64,000 nt of DNA from Arthrobacter sp. B3I9 (GCF_030816935.1 NZ_JAUSYO010000001.1:1674001-1738000); one strand, 5' to 3'. Shown: positions 25,022-34,891, counted from the stretch's first letter. The notes: generated from the sequence alone by a model not told the origin. Made by a program: numbers and translations.

Positions 25022-26041
25022 GTGGGTTTGGATTTTACGGCGATCGACTTTGAGACCGCCAACGGCTTCCGCGGTTCGCCGTGCGCCGTTGGCCTGACGA
25101 AAGTACGCGGCGGCGTTGTGGTCGAGGAGGCCTCCTGGTTGATGCGGCCGCCGCAGAACCACGACCGCTTCGACCACCACAACGTCCGGATCCACGGCAT
25201 CCGGCCCGAGCAGGTTGCCGGGCTGCCGCGCTTCGGCGAGCTGTTCCCGGAGATCGGTGCCTTTATTGGCGATGACGTGCTCGCGGCCCACAACGCCGCC
25301 TTCGATCTCGGCGTCATCCGCTCCGGTCTGGAGGTCTCCGGACTGCCGGGCCCGGCCTACGACTACGTCTGCACCGTGATGCTGTCCCGGCGCTGCTATT
25401 CGCTGGTCTCCAACTCCCTGCCGTTCGCGGCGGAGGAGGCCGGGGTTCCCCTGGTCAACCATCACGACGCCGCCGAGGACGCCCGCGCCTGCGCGGGAAT
25501 CCTGATAGACATCGCGGCACGCAACGGCGCCGCCAGCATCGCTGAACTCCACCTGTCCCTCGGCCTGGACATATCCCGCCAGCCTGCGTTCGATCCGTCG
25601 CGCGACCCCCTGTCCAGGGCCAGCCGCACCGCACTCGACGCGCTGGCTGCCGGCCCGGGAGCCGGATTGCCGGGCCGGCCCTTCCGGTCCGGCTGGCCGG
25701 AAGAAGGGTCCAATCCGCTGCCGAACGCGCTGGCCGAACCCGGCCACCCGCTGTTCGGCCAGACCGTCGTGTTCACCGGCGAACTGCGGATACCGCGGCC
25801 GGAGGCGAAGGTGCGCTCCGCCGAACTGGGCGCGCGTCCCGAGAGCCGGGTCACTGCCCGCACCACCGTCCTGGTGGTGGGCGACGGTTTCGTGGCTGCG
25901 GACCTGCGCTCCGGACGGCTCACCGGCAAGGCCCGGCGGGTCCTGGAGCTGCACGAGCGGGGCCAGCGGATCGAGGTTCTCTCCGAAGGCGAGTTCCTGC
26001 AGATGGTGGGCGGCCAGCCGGCCCCTGCGGCGGTTGCCTGA
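25022..26041 (+). CDS. DEDDh exonuclease with C-terminal BRCT domain
   Basis: 339 residues. An epsilon-like 3'-5' exonuclease: Asp9 and Glu11 in AIDFETAN, NAAFDLGVI for the second Asp, and HDAAEDARA for the DEDDh His/Asp. A linker (about 190-240) leads to a BRCT domain (about 243-330: GQTVVFTGELRIPR). This pairing suggests a repair nuclease directed to damaged or nicked DNA. GTG 25022 follows TAAAGT by six bases (leaderless). Confidence 0.9.
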   Translation: MGLDFTAIDFETANGFRGSPCAVGLTKVRGGVVVEEASWLMRPPQNHDRFDHHNVRIHGIRPEQVAGLPRFGELFPEIGAFIGDDVLAAHNAAFDLGVIRSGLEVSGLPGPAYDYVCTVMLSRRCYSLVSNSLPFAAEEAGVPLVNHHDAAEDARACAGILIDIAARNGAASIAELHLSLGLDISRQPAFDPSRDPLSRASRTALDALAAGPGAGLPGRPFRSGWPEEGSNPLPNALAEPGHPLFGQTVVFTGELRIPRPEAKVRSAELGARPESRVTARTTVLVVGDGFVAADLRSGRLTGKARRVLELHERGQRIEVLSEGEFLQMVGGQPAPAAVA

Positions 26042-26119
26042 GCCGGCTTTCCGCTCCGGGACGGGTCACAGGACGCAACAAATCAAACCGCGGGCCGTAA
26101 CCGTCCCTAGCCTTGGACA

Positions 26120-26605
26120 ATGAGCAAGCTGCAAATCTTCGCCTTTCCCAACCCGGTGAACGAGTACTCCGCGCGCATCACCGCCGGGCTGGTGGTGGTG
26201 CTGGCCGTCGGAACCCTGCTGACCGGCTTCGGCTGGGGAGTGGCCGGAATCGCCGTCGGCTTCTGGCTCCGGCTTCTGTTTGGGCCCCGTGTTTCGCCCT
26301 TGGCGGTGCTGTCCGTCAAGGTCCTGACGCCGCTGCTGGGGAAACGGCGGCTGGTGCCTGGCCCGCCGAAACGCTTCGCCCAGGGCATCGGCGCCGCCGT
26401 GTCCACCGCCGCCGCCATCCTGCTCGCGGCAGGCCTGGCCCCGGCCGCGTGGATCCTGCTCGCAATCCTCGTTGTGGCCGCCTCCCTTGAAGCCTTTGCG
26501 GGTTTCTGCCTCGGCTGCGCGATCTTCGGTATCCTGCAGCGCCGCGGGCTGATTCCCGAGGACGTGTGCGAGGCCTGCAACAACATCAGCCTCCGGCGTG
26601 CCTAG
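26120..26605 (+). CDS. DUF4395 membrane protein
   Basis: 161 residues, about four helices. Conserved DUF4395 features: NPVNEYSAR near the N-terminus, and FCLGCAIFGIL then CEACNN at the end, giving four cysteines near the membrane face. Members often lie beside thioredoxins or rhodaneses, suggesting thiol or sulfur chemistry, but no such gene is adjacent here. TAGCCT (26108-26113) six bases before ATG supports this start and a leaderless mRNA. Confidence 0.85.
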   Translation: MSKLQIFAFPNPVNEYSARITAGLVVVLAVGTLLTGFGWGVAGIAVGFWLRLLFGPRVSPLAVLSVKVLTPLLGKRRLVPGPPKRFAQGIGAAVSTAAAILLAAGLAPAAWILLAILVVAASLEAFAGFCLGCAIFGILQRRGLIPEDVCEACNNISLRRA

Positions 26606-26632
26606 CGGCCGTGGGGTTGACCGGACGGCCCC

Positions 26633-27748
26633 TCAGCCTGCGGTGAGCGCCGCCAGCCGGGACGCCATGCCCCGGATGACCTCCGGGGCTTCCAGCGCGT
26701 CCAGCCAGGCCGCCGGCAGGCAGTCCTTACCGTAAAACGTGCCCAGGATGTTCCCGGCGATCGACGCCGTGGAATCGCTGTCCCCGCTGTGGTTCACCGC
26801 GAGCGTGACGGCGGCACGGAAGTGCGCCTCCGGATCGCCGTCCTCTGGCCGGTCCGCGGCCGGAGCCGTTGCCAGCACCGCATAGAGTGCGACGGCGAGT
26901 GCCTCCTCGGCCACCCAGCCCTCCCCGAGTTCCCGGACCAGTTCCTCGGGGTTCAGCAGGCGCCCGTTGCTGCTGAGGCGCAAGGCTGCCTCAAGCCGCG
27001 CGACGAGGTCCGGATCCGGTACTTCACCCTGGTGCAGGAGGCCTTCATCCAGCCGGCCGATGGCGTTCCGGGCGGCGTCGTGGAGGTCCAAACCGGAGGC
27101 CAGGGCGTGGATGAGGAGGCTGAAGACGCCGGCGGCCTGCCGCGCGGCGGGGTGGCCATGGGTCAGGGACGCGGCGTCCGAGCTCAGCTTGTAGACGGCT
27201 TCGGCAGTGATGTAGGGGACCAGACCGAACGGGGCCGAACGCATCACCGTGCCGCAGCCCTTGGAATCCGGGTTGACCGGCCGGTAGAACGTGCCCATCT
27301 CACCGGTGGCCAGGCCGCTCAGGCACGCGTTCCCGGGAGCACGCCGGTGCTTGAGGACCTCGTGGGAATCGATCCACCGGGGCGGCTGGAACGGCGCCGC
27401 TTCCGGGACCGGAACGCCCTGGGTCGCCAGCCAGCGCAGGTAAGCCAGCCACAGGCACGCATTGGTATCGGCACCCACTCCCGAGTTCGCCCATTCCAGG
27501 GCTTCCATCAGGCCGTCCACCGTGTACAGCGTCAGCTGGGTGTCATCGGAGAAGTGGCTCCCGCCGTCGAGCGCGGCAAAGTCCTGCAGCCCGGACGGGC
27601 CGAACTTGGCCCGGATCCCGGCGATGTCCTCGAACTCCACCGCATAGCCGAGGGAATCGCCCAGCGCCCCGCCTAGGAGGCAGCCGTGGATACGGGATTC
27701 CAGGGTGGGGGCGGGGGCCGGCGCAGGGGTGGCGGGTTCGGTACTCAT
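26633..27748 (-). CDS. ADP-ribosylglycohydrolase (DraG/ARH family)
   Basis: 371 residues from ATG 27748; the frame continues upstream but TAAATT (27761-27756) seven bases ahead and the disappearance of conservation fix this start. Two-magnesium site: GALGDSLG (Asp31), HFSDDTQLT (Asp68, Asp69) and HSGDSDSTASI near 330. Removes ADP-ribose from arginine or other targets, or acts on related N-glycosyl bonds. No ADP-ribosyltransferase gene is nearby. Confidence 0.85.
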   Translation of the reverse strand: MSTEPATPAPAPAPTLESRIHGCLLGGALGDSLGYAVEFEDIAGIRAKFGPSGLQDFAALDGGSHFSDDTQLTLYTVDGLMEALEWANSGVGADTNACLWLAYLRWLATQGVPVPEAAPFQPPRWIDSHEVLKHRRAPGNACLSGLATGEMGTFYRPVNPDSKGCGTVMRSAPFGLVPYITAEAVYKLSSDAASLTHGHPAARQAAGVFSLLIHALASGLDLHDAARNAIGRLDEGLLHQGEVPDPDLVARLEAALRLSSNGRLLNPEELVRELGEGWVAEEALAVALYAVLATAPAADRPEDGDPEAHFRAAVTLAVNHSGDSDSTASIAGNILGTFYGKDCLPAAWLDALEAPEVIRGMASRLAALTAG

Positions 27749-27929
27749 GGGTCCAAATTTACCGTGGCGCCGCCGGCGCGGGCGCCAGGGTAAGCCTGCC
27801 GGGGCCCTCCCGGGCAGCACTGGCTCAGCGAACGTCCAGATTGCGTTGAAAGACTGCACGCGGACGATGTCCCGCGCGGCCGCTTCCGTGCCCCGGATCC
27901 AGGGCAGCCTGCAGCTGCGCAGTCCTGCA

Positions 27930-27963
27930 CCCGAACCCCAAGCACTGCCCCGAACCCCAAGCA
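27930..27963 (+). repeat. 15-bp direct repeat before the channel gene
   Basis: CCCGAACCCCAAGCA occurs at 27930-27944 and 27949-27963, ending just before the AAGGA ribosome site. Minor feature of the 227-base divergent gap; the rest of the gap shows no gene. Confidence 0.7.
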
Positions 27964-27975
27964 AAGGAACGCTTC

Positions 27976-28992
27976 ATGACCACGCCCGCCTCCGTCTCCG
28001 AGCCGGCAGCCCCCGCGGCGCCCGCAACCGCCGCGGCCGCGCCAACCCCTGCGGCCGCGACCAGTACGGCCGCCGCCCGACTCGCGGCCGCGGGTCCCGC
28101 GGCCGCCCGTGACCGTGCAGTGCGGTCCCGGCTCCTTTCGCGGCTGGCCGCCGAAGCCCTCGGGACCCTCTTGGTCGTGGTCGCAGGCCTGGGCGTTCCC
28201 CTGTTCACCATCCCGGATTCGAACCCCCTCTCAGCTTCCCTGGCCGCGGGCCTCGCGCTCAGTGCCGCGATGCTTGCGTTCGGCTACCTCTCCGGCGGAC
28301 ACTTCAACCCCGTGGTCACGGTGGGTAACGCCATCGCCGGGCACATCCGCCTCCCGGAGGCAGCCGCTTACCTGGCCGCGCAGCTCGCCGGCGCGTTGCT
28401 CGGTGTCCTTACCCTCTTCGCCGTCCTGAGCACCGTCCCCAAGATCAGCGACACCAGGTCGGCGTTCGACACGGTTTCCGCAGGATTCGGCGAGCACTCC
28501 ATCATCCAGGCCCCGATGGCGGGCGCGCTGCTCGTGGAGGTCCTTGGCGCCGCGCTGCTCGTGGCCGTCTATCTGGGCACCACATCGGACCGGAACCCGT
28601 CCCGGGCAGCGGCTCCGTTTGCCGTCGGCCTCACTATGGCTGTCCTGCTGCAGCTCGGCCAGGCTGTCGGCAACACCCCGTTCAACCCGGCCCGGGCGAC
28701 GGCGTCGGCCCTCTTCAGCAATGCGGCCGCGCTCGGCCAGCTGTGGCTCTTCTGGGTGGCGCCGCTCGTCGGCGCGGTGCTCGCCGGACTGGTGTTCCGT
28801 GGCTTTGCGCAGGTCAGCGCGGTGCCGGCAGCAGAGGCGGCGGCCGATGAAGACACAGCCGATGAAGACGGAGCCGATGCTGACGGAGCGGATGCCGGCC
28901 ACGGCGACGGTCGCGTCGAGGACGAGGTGCAGGCGCGTCCCCGGGGAACCGACGAGGCCCGGGAGTTCTTTGACGGCAGCCGTGCACGCTAG
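27976..28992 (+). CDS. MIP/aquaporin-family channel with extended tails
   Basis: 338 residues. Six helices with the two pore half-helices marked by NPV (Asn111) and NPA (Asn237); the change from NPA to NPV in the first box is an oddity within normal family variation. The N-terminal 45 residues are Ala/Pro-rich and the C-terminal 60 are strongly acidic with repeats such as TADEDGADADGAD; both are probably cytoplasmic and disordered. Water or small-solute transport. AAGGA ribosome site before ATG. Confidence 0.8.
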   Translation: MTTPASVSEPAAPAAPATAAAAPTPAAATSTAAARLAAAGPAAARDRAVRSRLLSRLAAEALGTLLVVVAGLGVPLFTIPDSNPLSASLAAGLALSAAMLAFGYLSGGHFNPVVTVGNAIAGHIRLPEAAAYLAAQLAGALLGVLTLFAVLSTVPKISDTRSAFDTVSAGFGEHSIIQAPMAGALLVEVLGAALLVAVYLGTTSDRNPSRAAAPFAVGLTMAVLLQLGQAVGNTPFNPARATASALFSNAAALGQLWLFWVAPLVGAVLAGLVFRGFAQVSAVPAAEAAADEDTADEDGADADGADAGHGDGRVEDEVQARPRGTDEAREFFDGSRAR

Positions 28993-29042
28993 CCCCGGAG
29001 CGGTGGCCCAATACTGTCGGTGGCAGCCGATACCGTAGGAAC

Positions 29043-30267
29043 ATGCGGTTATTGCACACCTCGGACTGGCATTTGGGCCGGTCGTTCCACGGCGTCGGAA
29101 TGCTTGACGCCCAGCGCGCCTTCATTGACCAGCTCGTCGGCTTCGTGCAGGACGAATCGGTCGACGTCGTCCTCATCGCCGGCGACGTGTACGACCGCGC
29201 CCTTCCCGGCGTCGACGTGGTGGGCCTGCTCGACGACGCCCTCGTCCGGCTGACCGGCGCCGGCGCCCAGGTGGTGCTCACGAGCGGCAACCACGATTCT
29301 GCGATCAGGCTCGGCTTCGCTTCGAGGCTGCTCCAGCGCGGGGGAGTGCACCTGCGCACCCGGCTGGCGGACCTGGAGACTCCGGTAATTTTCCCGTTGG
29401 ACGGCGGGCCCGCCGGCGCTCCGGGCGCGGACAAGGGCAAGCGCCCGGGCGCGGACGATGGCACCAGCCCGGTGCTTGCGGTTTACGGTATCCCGTGGCT
29501 GGAACCACGGCTGGTTGCCGGGCAGCTCGGCGTGGAAACCGCCAGCCACTTCGAAGTCACCCGTGCCGCCACCGCCCGCATCCGGGCCGACCTGGCCGCC
29601 AGGGCGGGCACCCGGACGGTCCATTCCGTCGTCCTGGCGCACACGTTCGCCAGCGGGGGGATCAGCTCGGACAGCGAACGGGACCTCAGCATCGGCGGCG
29701 TTGGCGCCGTCCCGCTGGACCTCTTCGACGGCTTCGGCTACACCGCGCTGGGGCACCTGCACGGCCGGCAGGAGCTGTGCTCCACCGTGCGGTACTCCGG
29801 ATCGCCGCTCGCGTATTCCTTCTCCGAGGCCAAGCACCGGAAGGGCAGCTGGCTCCTGGAGGTAGACGCAGCAGGAGTCGGCGAGGTCCGCGAAGTGCTC
29901 TGGGAAGCGCCGCGGACACTTGCCGTGCTGCGCGGCAAGATCGACGAGCTGCTCTCGGCCGGGGGACTTTGCCTGGGCCGAGGATGCCTACTGCCAGATC
30001 ACGTTGACCGACGCGCAGCGCCCGTCCCAGGCCATGGAGCGGCTGCGTGCCCGCTTCCCGGACACCCTGGTGCTCGGGTTCGAGCCGGAAGGCGCCGGCG
30101 CTCCCGCCAAGGCAAGTTACAGCAGCAGGCTCGCCCAGGCCGAGGACGATCTCTCCATCTGCTGCGGCTTCCTGGAGCACGTCCGCGGCCGGAGCGCCGA
30201 CGACGCCGAAGCGGCAGTCCTTGCCGAAGCACTGGAAGCCGTGCGCCTGGAAGGAATGTCCCTGTGA
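29043..30267 (+). pseudogene. sbcD: sbcD nuclease subunit with a +1 frameshift
   Basis: Encodes the Mre11-type nuclease of SbcCD (about 407 residues if repaired). Metal motifs are intact: TSDWHLG (Asp8, His10), AGDVYD (Asp48), SGNHDS (Asn83, His84), GHLHG. After residue 306 the family C-terminus continues one base out of frame: five Gs (29961-29965) where four restore reading into DFAWAEDAYCQITLTDAQ and the natural stop at 30265. Unshifted, the frame stays open to the end of sbcC, giving a 1437-codon SbcD-junk-SbcC fusion frame. The catalytic domain precedes the break. May be a sequencing error. TACCGT lies six bases before ATG (leaderless). Confidence 0.8.
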
Positions 30268-33200
30268 GGATCCACCGCCTCGAAATTTCCGCCTTCGGCC
30301 CGTTTGCCGGAACCGAGCACATCGACTTCGACCGCCTGAGCGCGCACGGTTTGTTCCTCCTCAACGGGCCCACTGGTGCCGGTAAGACCAGCGTCCTGGA
30401 CGCCATCTGCTTCGCGCTCTACGGTTCCGTGCCCGGAGCCCGCCAGGACGGCAAGCGGCTGCGCAGCGACCATGCGCCGGCGGCCGCCGAGCCCCGCGTC
30501 ACCTGTGAGTTTTCCGCCCGGGGCCGGCATTTCGAGGTCTCCCGCTCGCCCGCCTGGGACAAGCCCAGCGCCCGCGGCAGGAACGGCTTCACCGTCCAGC
30601 AGGCCAACACGGTGCTGCGTGAGCGCGTCGATGGCGTGTGGGTTGAAAAATCGGGACGCAACGACGAGGCCGGGGCCGAAATAACCGACGTCCTGGGCAT
30701 GAACCGGGACCAGTTCACCCGGGTGGTCATGCTGCCGCAGGGCGACTTTGCCGCCTTCCTCCGGTCCAAGGCGTCCGACCGTCTTGAGCTGCTCCAGAGC
30801 TTGTTCGGCACCCAGCGGTTCGAAGCGGTGGAGCTGGAGCTCGGTCGCAAAGCCAAGGCCGCTGCCGCCGAGGTTGCCACCCTTAACCAGAAACTCGATG
30901 TCCTGCTCGCCCAGGCCGAAGCCGAAACGGACGCCCTGGAGCTCGACACCTCGGACGCCCCCGACCGCGCCGACCCTGAGGCCTTTCTATCCTGGCTTGA
31001 GGGCACTGCCGCCGCCGCCGCAGAGGAACGCCAGACCGCCGCGCTGGAGGCGGAGCTGCTGCGGGGCGAAAGGCTGTCCGCCCGGGACGCCGCGACGGCC
31101 AGGGCCGCGCGGGAAGCGAAATTGCGTGCTGCCGAACGCCGCCGCTCTGCAGCCGAAGCCGCGGCGGCCGAACTGGGTGCGAAGAGCCGGCAATTGGCCC
31201 TGCACCGGAAGGCTGAAGTGCTCGGCGGCCAGCTGCAGGCGGTAGACAGTGCCGCGGAAGCCGAGAAACGGGCAGCGGCTGCCATGGCGGCTGCGACGGA
31301 GGAGCTCCGCGTGGCAGTCCGCACCGACCCGGAACTCGCCGGTCCCGGCGCCGCTCCCGACGGCGGTTCCACCTTCGACGGCACAGCCCTCATCATCGAC
31401 GGCACTGCCCCGGCCCTCGACGGCACGGCCCTGCGTTCGGCCTTGGGGAGGCTTCGCTCCCTGGGTGCGGTACTTGAAGAACGGCTGCCGGACGAAGCGA
31501 GGCTCGTCGGGCTGCGGACCCGGGCCGCCGAGCTGCGTCAGACTGTTGCCCAGCTGGAGGCCGGGCGGATCTCCGGCGTTGCGGCCCTGGCCGCACTGCG
31601 GAGCGAATCGGAGGCGCTTCTCGCGGGATTGCGTCCCCTCGAAGAGCTGGCGGCCGAGGTCCAGGTGCGGGCCAAAGAAGCAGCCGCCGCCGAAGAACTG
31701 GTTGTGCTCGTCCGGCGCCATGCGGCGGCCCGGGAGGCCTGCGGCGCAGTGGAGCGGCGGCACGTCAACGCCCGCGAGGAATACCAGGACCGTCGCCAGC
31801 GCTGGCTGGATCTGCGCGAGGAACGGCTTGCCAACGCAGCCGCGGAGCTGGCCTTGCAACTGCTGCCCGGCGCCGCGTGCCCGGTCTGCGGCAGCCCCGA
31901 GCATCCGGCCCCCGCCCCGGCTGCGGCTTCGGCGCTTGCAGTGGCCGAGGCCGAACAGTCGGCGCAGCTCGAGTGCGAGGAGGCGGAGACCACCCTCGCC
32001 GCACTGGAACGCGAGCTTTCCGAAGCGCAGCAGGAAGTTGCCGTCCTCGCGGCCCAAGGCGGTCACATCGCCCCTGATGACGCGGGCCGGGAGGCTATCC
32101 TCGCGGCTGAACGCGCTGCCGAAGCCCGCCAGGGTGCCGAGGAACTGGCCGTCAACCGGGCCCGGCACGCCAAACTGGAGGAGGAAATCTCCGGCGTCGA
32201 GCAGGCACAGGCGGCAGCAACAGCCTCCATCGTCCAGACGGAGTCCACCATCACGGAAGTGGAGCAACAGGCTGACTCGCTCGAAGAGGCGCTCGAAAAA
32301 CTGCGTGCCGGGCATTCCGTCCTCGCCGGACGGATGGCAGCCCTGCGCACCACCACCGCCGTTCTGGAACGCGCCGACGCGGCGCGGTCGGCGGTGGAAC
32401 AGGCCGAGGCCCGCGCAGCGGACGCTCGGGAGCAGCTGCAGCGGGCGCTCCCGAAAGCCGGCTTTGACTCCGCCGAGGCGGCGCGCACCGTGCTGCTCGC
32501 TGCGGCGGAAGCAGCGGCGCTGGATGCAGCAGTCCGCGCGGGGCAGGATGAGGCAGCCAGGATCGAGGAGCTCTTTTCGAGCGAGGAGCTGGTGCTGGCA
32601 GCTGCCGAACTGGAAAGCGAGGGCCCCCTTGAGGACGCAGTACTGGACCGGCTGCGGGCGGAGGCAGCAACCGCGGAACGCGCGGCCCGTGAAGCCGCAG
32701 TCGCCGCGGGCCTCGCGGAGAAATCCCGCCGGACCCTGGCCAGGACCGCCACAGACTTTGGGCGGCTGATGGCGGCCGGCCGGGAGCCACGGAAGCGCGC
32801 AGCCCTGCTGAACGCCGTCGCTGAGACCGCGCGGGGCGGAGGAGAGAACAACTACCGGATGAGCCTGAACAGCTACGTGCTGGCAGCCAGGCTGGAACAG
32901 GTGGCGGTCGCCGCCTCGGAACGGCTGATCGGGATGAGCGACGGGCGCTACACCCTGCAACACACGGATGCGAAAGCAGCCCGTGGGGCCAAGTCCGGTC
33001 TGGGACTGGAAGTGGTGGACGAGTGGACCGGTCAGCGCAGGGACACCGCGACGCTCTCCGGCGGCGAGTCGTTCATGGCTTCGCTCGCCCTGGCCCTTGG
33101 CCTGGCCGACGTCGTGCAACAGGAGTCCGGCGGTGTGGACATCGAGACCCTCTTTGTGGACGAAGGATTCGGCAGCCTCGACGAGCAGGCTTTGGAGCAG

Positions 33201-33356
33201 GTCATGGACGCGCTGGAGGGGCTCCGTGACGGCGGCCGGGTGGTCGGGCTCGTGAGCCACGTGGCGGAAATGAAGCAGCGCATCGGCGCCCAGCTGCAGG
33301 TGGCCAAGCAACGCAACGGCTCCACGCTCCACATCTCCGAGGACGGCCTGCTGTGA
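30264..33356 (+). CDS. sbcC: SbcC ATPase subunit of the SbcCD nuclease
   Basis: 1030 residues from GTG 30264, overlapping the repaired sbcD stop by four bases. A Rad50-like protein: Walker A NGPTGAGKTS (34-43), long Ala/Glu/Arg coiled coils on both sides of a zinc hook CPVC (539-542), signature LSGGE (about 931-935) and Walker B FVDEGFGSLDE (about 965-975). With SbcD it opens hairpins and processes double-strand ends. Intact in length and motifs even though sbcD is frameshifted. Confidence 0.95.
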   Translation: MRIHRLEISAFGPFAGTEHIDFDRLSAHGLFLLNGPTGAGKTSVLDAICFALYGSVPGARQDGKRLRSDHAPAAAEPRVTCEFSARGRHFEVSRSPAWDKPSARGRNGFTVQQANTVLRERVDGVWVEKSGRNDEAGAEITDVLGMNRDQFTRVVMLPQGDFAAFLRSKASDRLELLQSLFGTQRFEAVELELGRKAKAAAAEVATLNQKLDVLLAQAEAETDALELDTSDAPDRADPEAFLSWLEGTAAAAAEERQTAALEAELLRGERLSARDAATARAAREAKLRAAERRRSAAEAAAAELGAKSRQLALHRKAEVLGGQLQAVDSAAEAEKRAAAAMAAATEELRVAVRTDPELAGPGAAPDGGSTFDGTALIIDGTAPALDGTALRSALGRLRSLGAVLEERLPDEARLVGLRTRAAELRQTVAQLEAGRISGVAALAALRSESEALLAGLRPLEELAAEVQVRAKEAAAAEELVVLVRRHAAAREACGAVERRHVNAREEYQDRRQRWLDLREERLANAAAELALQLLPGAACPVCGSPEHPAPAPAAASALAVAEAEQSAQLECEEAETTLAALERELSEAQQEVAVLAAQGGHIAPDDAGREAILAAERAAEARQGAEELAVNRARHAKLEEEISGVEQAQAAATASIVQTESTITEVEQQADSLEEALEKLRAGHSVLAGRMAALRTTTAVLERADAARSAVEQAEARAADAREQLQRALPKAGFDSAEAARTVLLAAAEAAALDAAVRAGQDEAARIEELFSSEELVLAAAELESEGPLEDAVLDRLRAEAATAERAAREAAVAAGLAEKSRRTLARTATDFGRLMAAGREPRKRAALLNAVAETARGGGENNYRMSLNSYVLAARLEQVAVAASERLIGMSDGRYTLQHTDAKAARGAKSGLGLEVVDEWTGQRRDTATLSGGESFMASLALALGLADVVQQESGGVDIETLFVDEGFGSLDEQALEQVMDALEGLRDGGRVVGLVSHVAEMKQRIGAQLQVAKQRNGSTLHISEDGLL

Positions 33357-33369
33357 GGACGGGTCTGGT

Positions 33370-33375
33370 TATAAT
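33370..33375 (+). promoter_or_regulatory. Consensus -10 upstream of MFS transporter
   Basis: TATAAT, the best -10 match in the window, 14 bases after the sbcC stop. The -35 at the proper spacing (CCTGCT) is poor. Downstream an 8-bp stem (33395-33402/33413-33420) shows GGAGGGGGGA, a ribosome-site-like loop. Confidence 0.45.
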
Positions 33376-33442
33376 CGGATAGTTACCGGGTCGCGCGCAT
33401 CGGGAGGGGGGACGATGCGCACCATTGAACGAACCCGGAATC

Positions 33443-34891
33443 ATGAACCCCACACGTTCTTCTTCAGCGGCCGCCTCGACGCCGCCCGCCTCGACCCCGG
33501 CTGCCGAGCAGCACCCCGCTTCGACTCCGGCTGCTTCGACGCCGGCTGCCGAGCAGCACCGCGCCGGCAACACGTCCCCGGGACGCGGGTCCGCCGCCCC
33601 ACGCCGGGCCGGCCGTTACTCCCGCCTGGTGCTTCTGGCAGGGCGGAGCTTTATCCCGCTCGGACTCTTTGCGCGGCTTCCCCTTGCCATGCTCACGGTC
33701 GGTGCCCTCACCCTGGTCACGGCCGTCACCGGCTCCTATGCCGTCGGAGGGGTCTCGGCGGGAGCGGTCGGCGTCGGCTCGGCGCTGGGCGCGCCCGTTC
33801 TCGGCGTACTTGCGGACCGGCTGGGCCAGCGTCCGGTGCTGGTGTTTGCCGCGGCGTTCAACACCGTCGCGGTCATCGCACTGATCCTTGCCGCGGAACT
33901 GATGGCCGGGGGACAGGACCTGGACCGTTCCGTTCCCGTGCTGGTTGCCGCGTTTTTGGCCGGTGCGACCAGCCCGCAGGTGGGACCGCTGGCCCGGGTC
34001 CGCTGGATGGCCCTGACCTCCCGGGGCGGGCGCGCCCCCGACACGGCGGATCTTGACACGGCACTCTCCTATGAAGGCACGGCCGACGAGCTGACCTTCG
34101 TGCTGGGGCCGGCGCTGGTGGGAATCCTCGCGAGCCTCTTCGTTCCCTGGCTGCCGCTGGCGCTGGCCGCCGCGCTGACCATCACGCTGGTGCCGGCCTT
34201 TGCCGGGCACCCCACCGTCCGGGCCGTGATCCGGACGCCGTCCCTGAATGCGGCCGCGAGGGCGCAGGAGAAAGAGCGGAGGAGCTCTCTTCCGGTCCGG
34301 CAAAGGGTGCGGGCGTCCGCCGCCGTCGCGCTTCCGGTCCTGGCCATGGTCTGCATGGGCACGTTCTTCGGCTCCACGCAGGCTTCGCTCAGCTCCTTTT
34401 CCGCAAGCTTTGCCACCTCGGAGCTGGCGGGGCTGCTGTACGCCGTGATGGGACTGAGCTCGGCCGCCGCCGCGCTCTCGGTCGCCTATTGGCCGCGGCG
34501 GTTGACGACGATCATCCGCTGGCTCGGTTCTGCGGCGCTGATGGCTGTCCTTTCCCTGCTGTTGCTGCTGCCTTCGACCGCGCTGCCCATGGTCCTGGTG
34601 CTGCTGCTGCTGGGCCTGCCCGTCGGCCCGCTCATGGTCACGATCTTCTCCATCGGCGGGGTCGTCGCCCCGGCGGGCAAGCTCGGGACTGTCATGACGG
34701 CCCTGGCCAGCGGAATCGTCGCCGGGACCGCCGTCGGATCCTCCATTGCCGGACAGCTCGCGCAAAACCACGGCTACGCGGCGGCCTTCCTCGTACCTGT
34801 CTGCGCCGCCTCGGCGCTGTTCCTGCTGGGGGCCGCGGCCGCCGTCGTCCTCCAACGGAAGACGTCAACGGCGCCCATGCCCGCCGCTTAG
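33443..34891 (+). CDS. MFS transporter
   Basis: About 482 residues with 12 predicted helices; motif LADRLGQRPV after helix 2 is the MFS loop. Drug or sugar exporter-like; substrate unknown. The first 45 residues are a disordered tail with a repeated ASTPAAEQH. The start is uncertain: ATG 33443 has no ribosome site, TTG 33425 is in frame, and a strong GGAGG precedes ATG 33415, which is in another frame. Its stop overlaps the convergent IclR stop by four bases. Confidence 0.8.
   Translation: MNPTRSSSAAASTPPASTPAAEQHPASTPAASTPAAEQHRAGNTSPGRGSAAPRRAGRYSRLVLLAGRSFIPLGLFARLPLAMLTVGALTLVTAVTGSYAVGGVSAGAVGVGSALGAPVLGVLADRLGQRPVLVFAAAFNTVAVIALILAAELMAGGQDLDRSVPVLVAAFLAGATSPQVGPLARVRWMALTSRGGRAPDTADLDTALSYEGTADELTFVLGPALVGILASLFVPWLPLALAAALTITLVPAFAGHPTVRAVIRTPSLNAAARAQEKERRSSLPVRQRVRASAAVALPVLAMVCMGTFFGSTQASLSSFSASFATSELAGLLYAVMGLSSAAAALSVAYWPRRLTTIIRWLGSAALMAVLSLLLLLPSTALPMVLVLLLLGLPVGPLMVTIFSIGGVVAPAGKLGTVMTALASGIVAGTAVGSSIAGQLAQNHGYAAAFLVPVCAASALFLLGAAAAVVLQRKTSTAPMPAA
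33476..33580 (+). repeat. Direct repeats encoding the STPAAEQH tail
   Basis: Imperfect copies of a unit near GCTTCGACGCCGGCTGCCGAGCAGCACC at about 33480-33515 and 33535-33562, with a partial copy between. In the MFS frame they encode repeated ASTPAAEQH. Confidence 0.6.

Noticed and set aside
30987..33332. 781-codon minus-strand open frame opposite sbcC
   Set aside because: Antisense shadow of a GC-rich coiled-coil gene; no motif, no start signal.
29043..33356. A genuine SbcD-SbcC fusion gene
   Set aside because: The linker (about 100 codons) is an out-of-frame reading of the normal SbcD C-terminus, whose correct frame is intact with its own stop overlapping the sbcC start.
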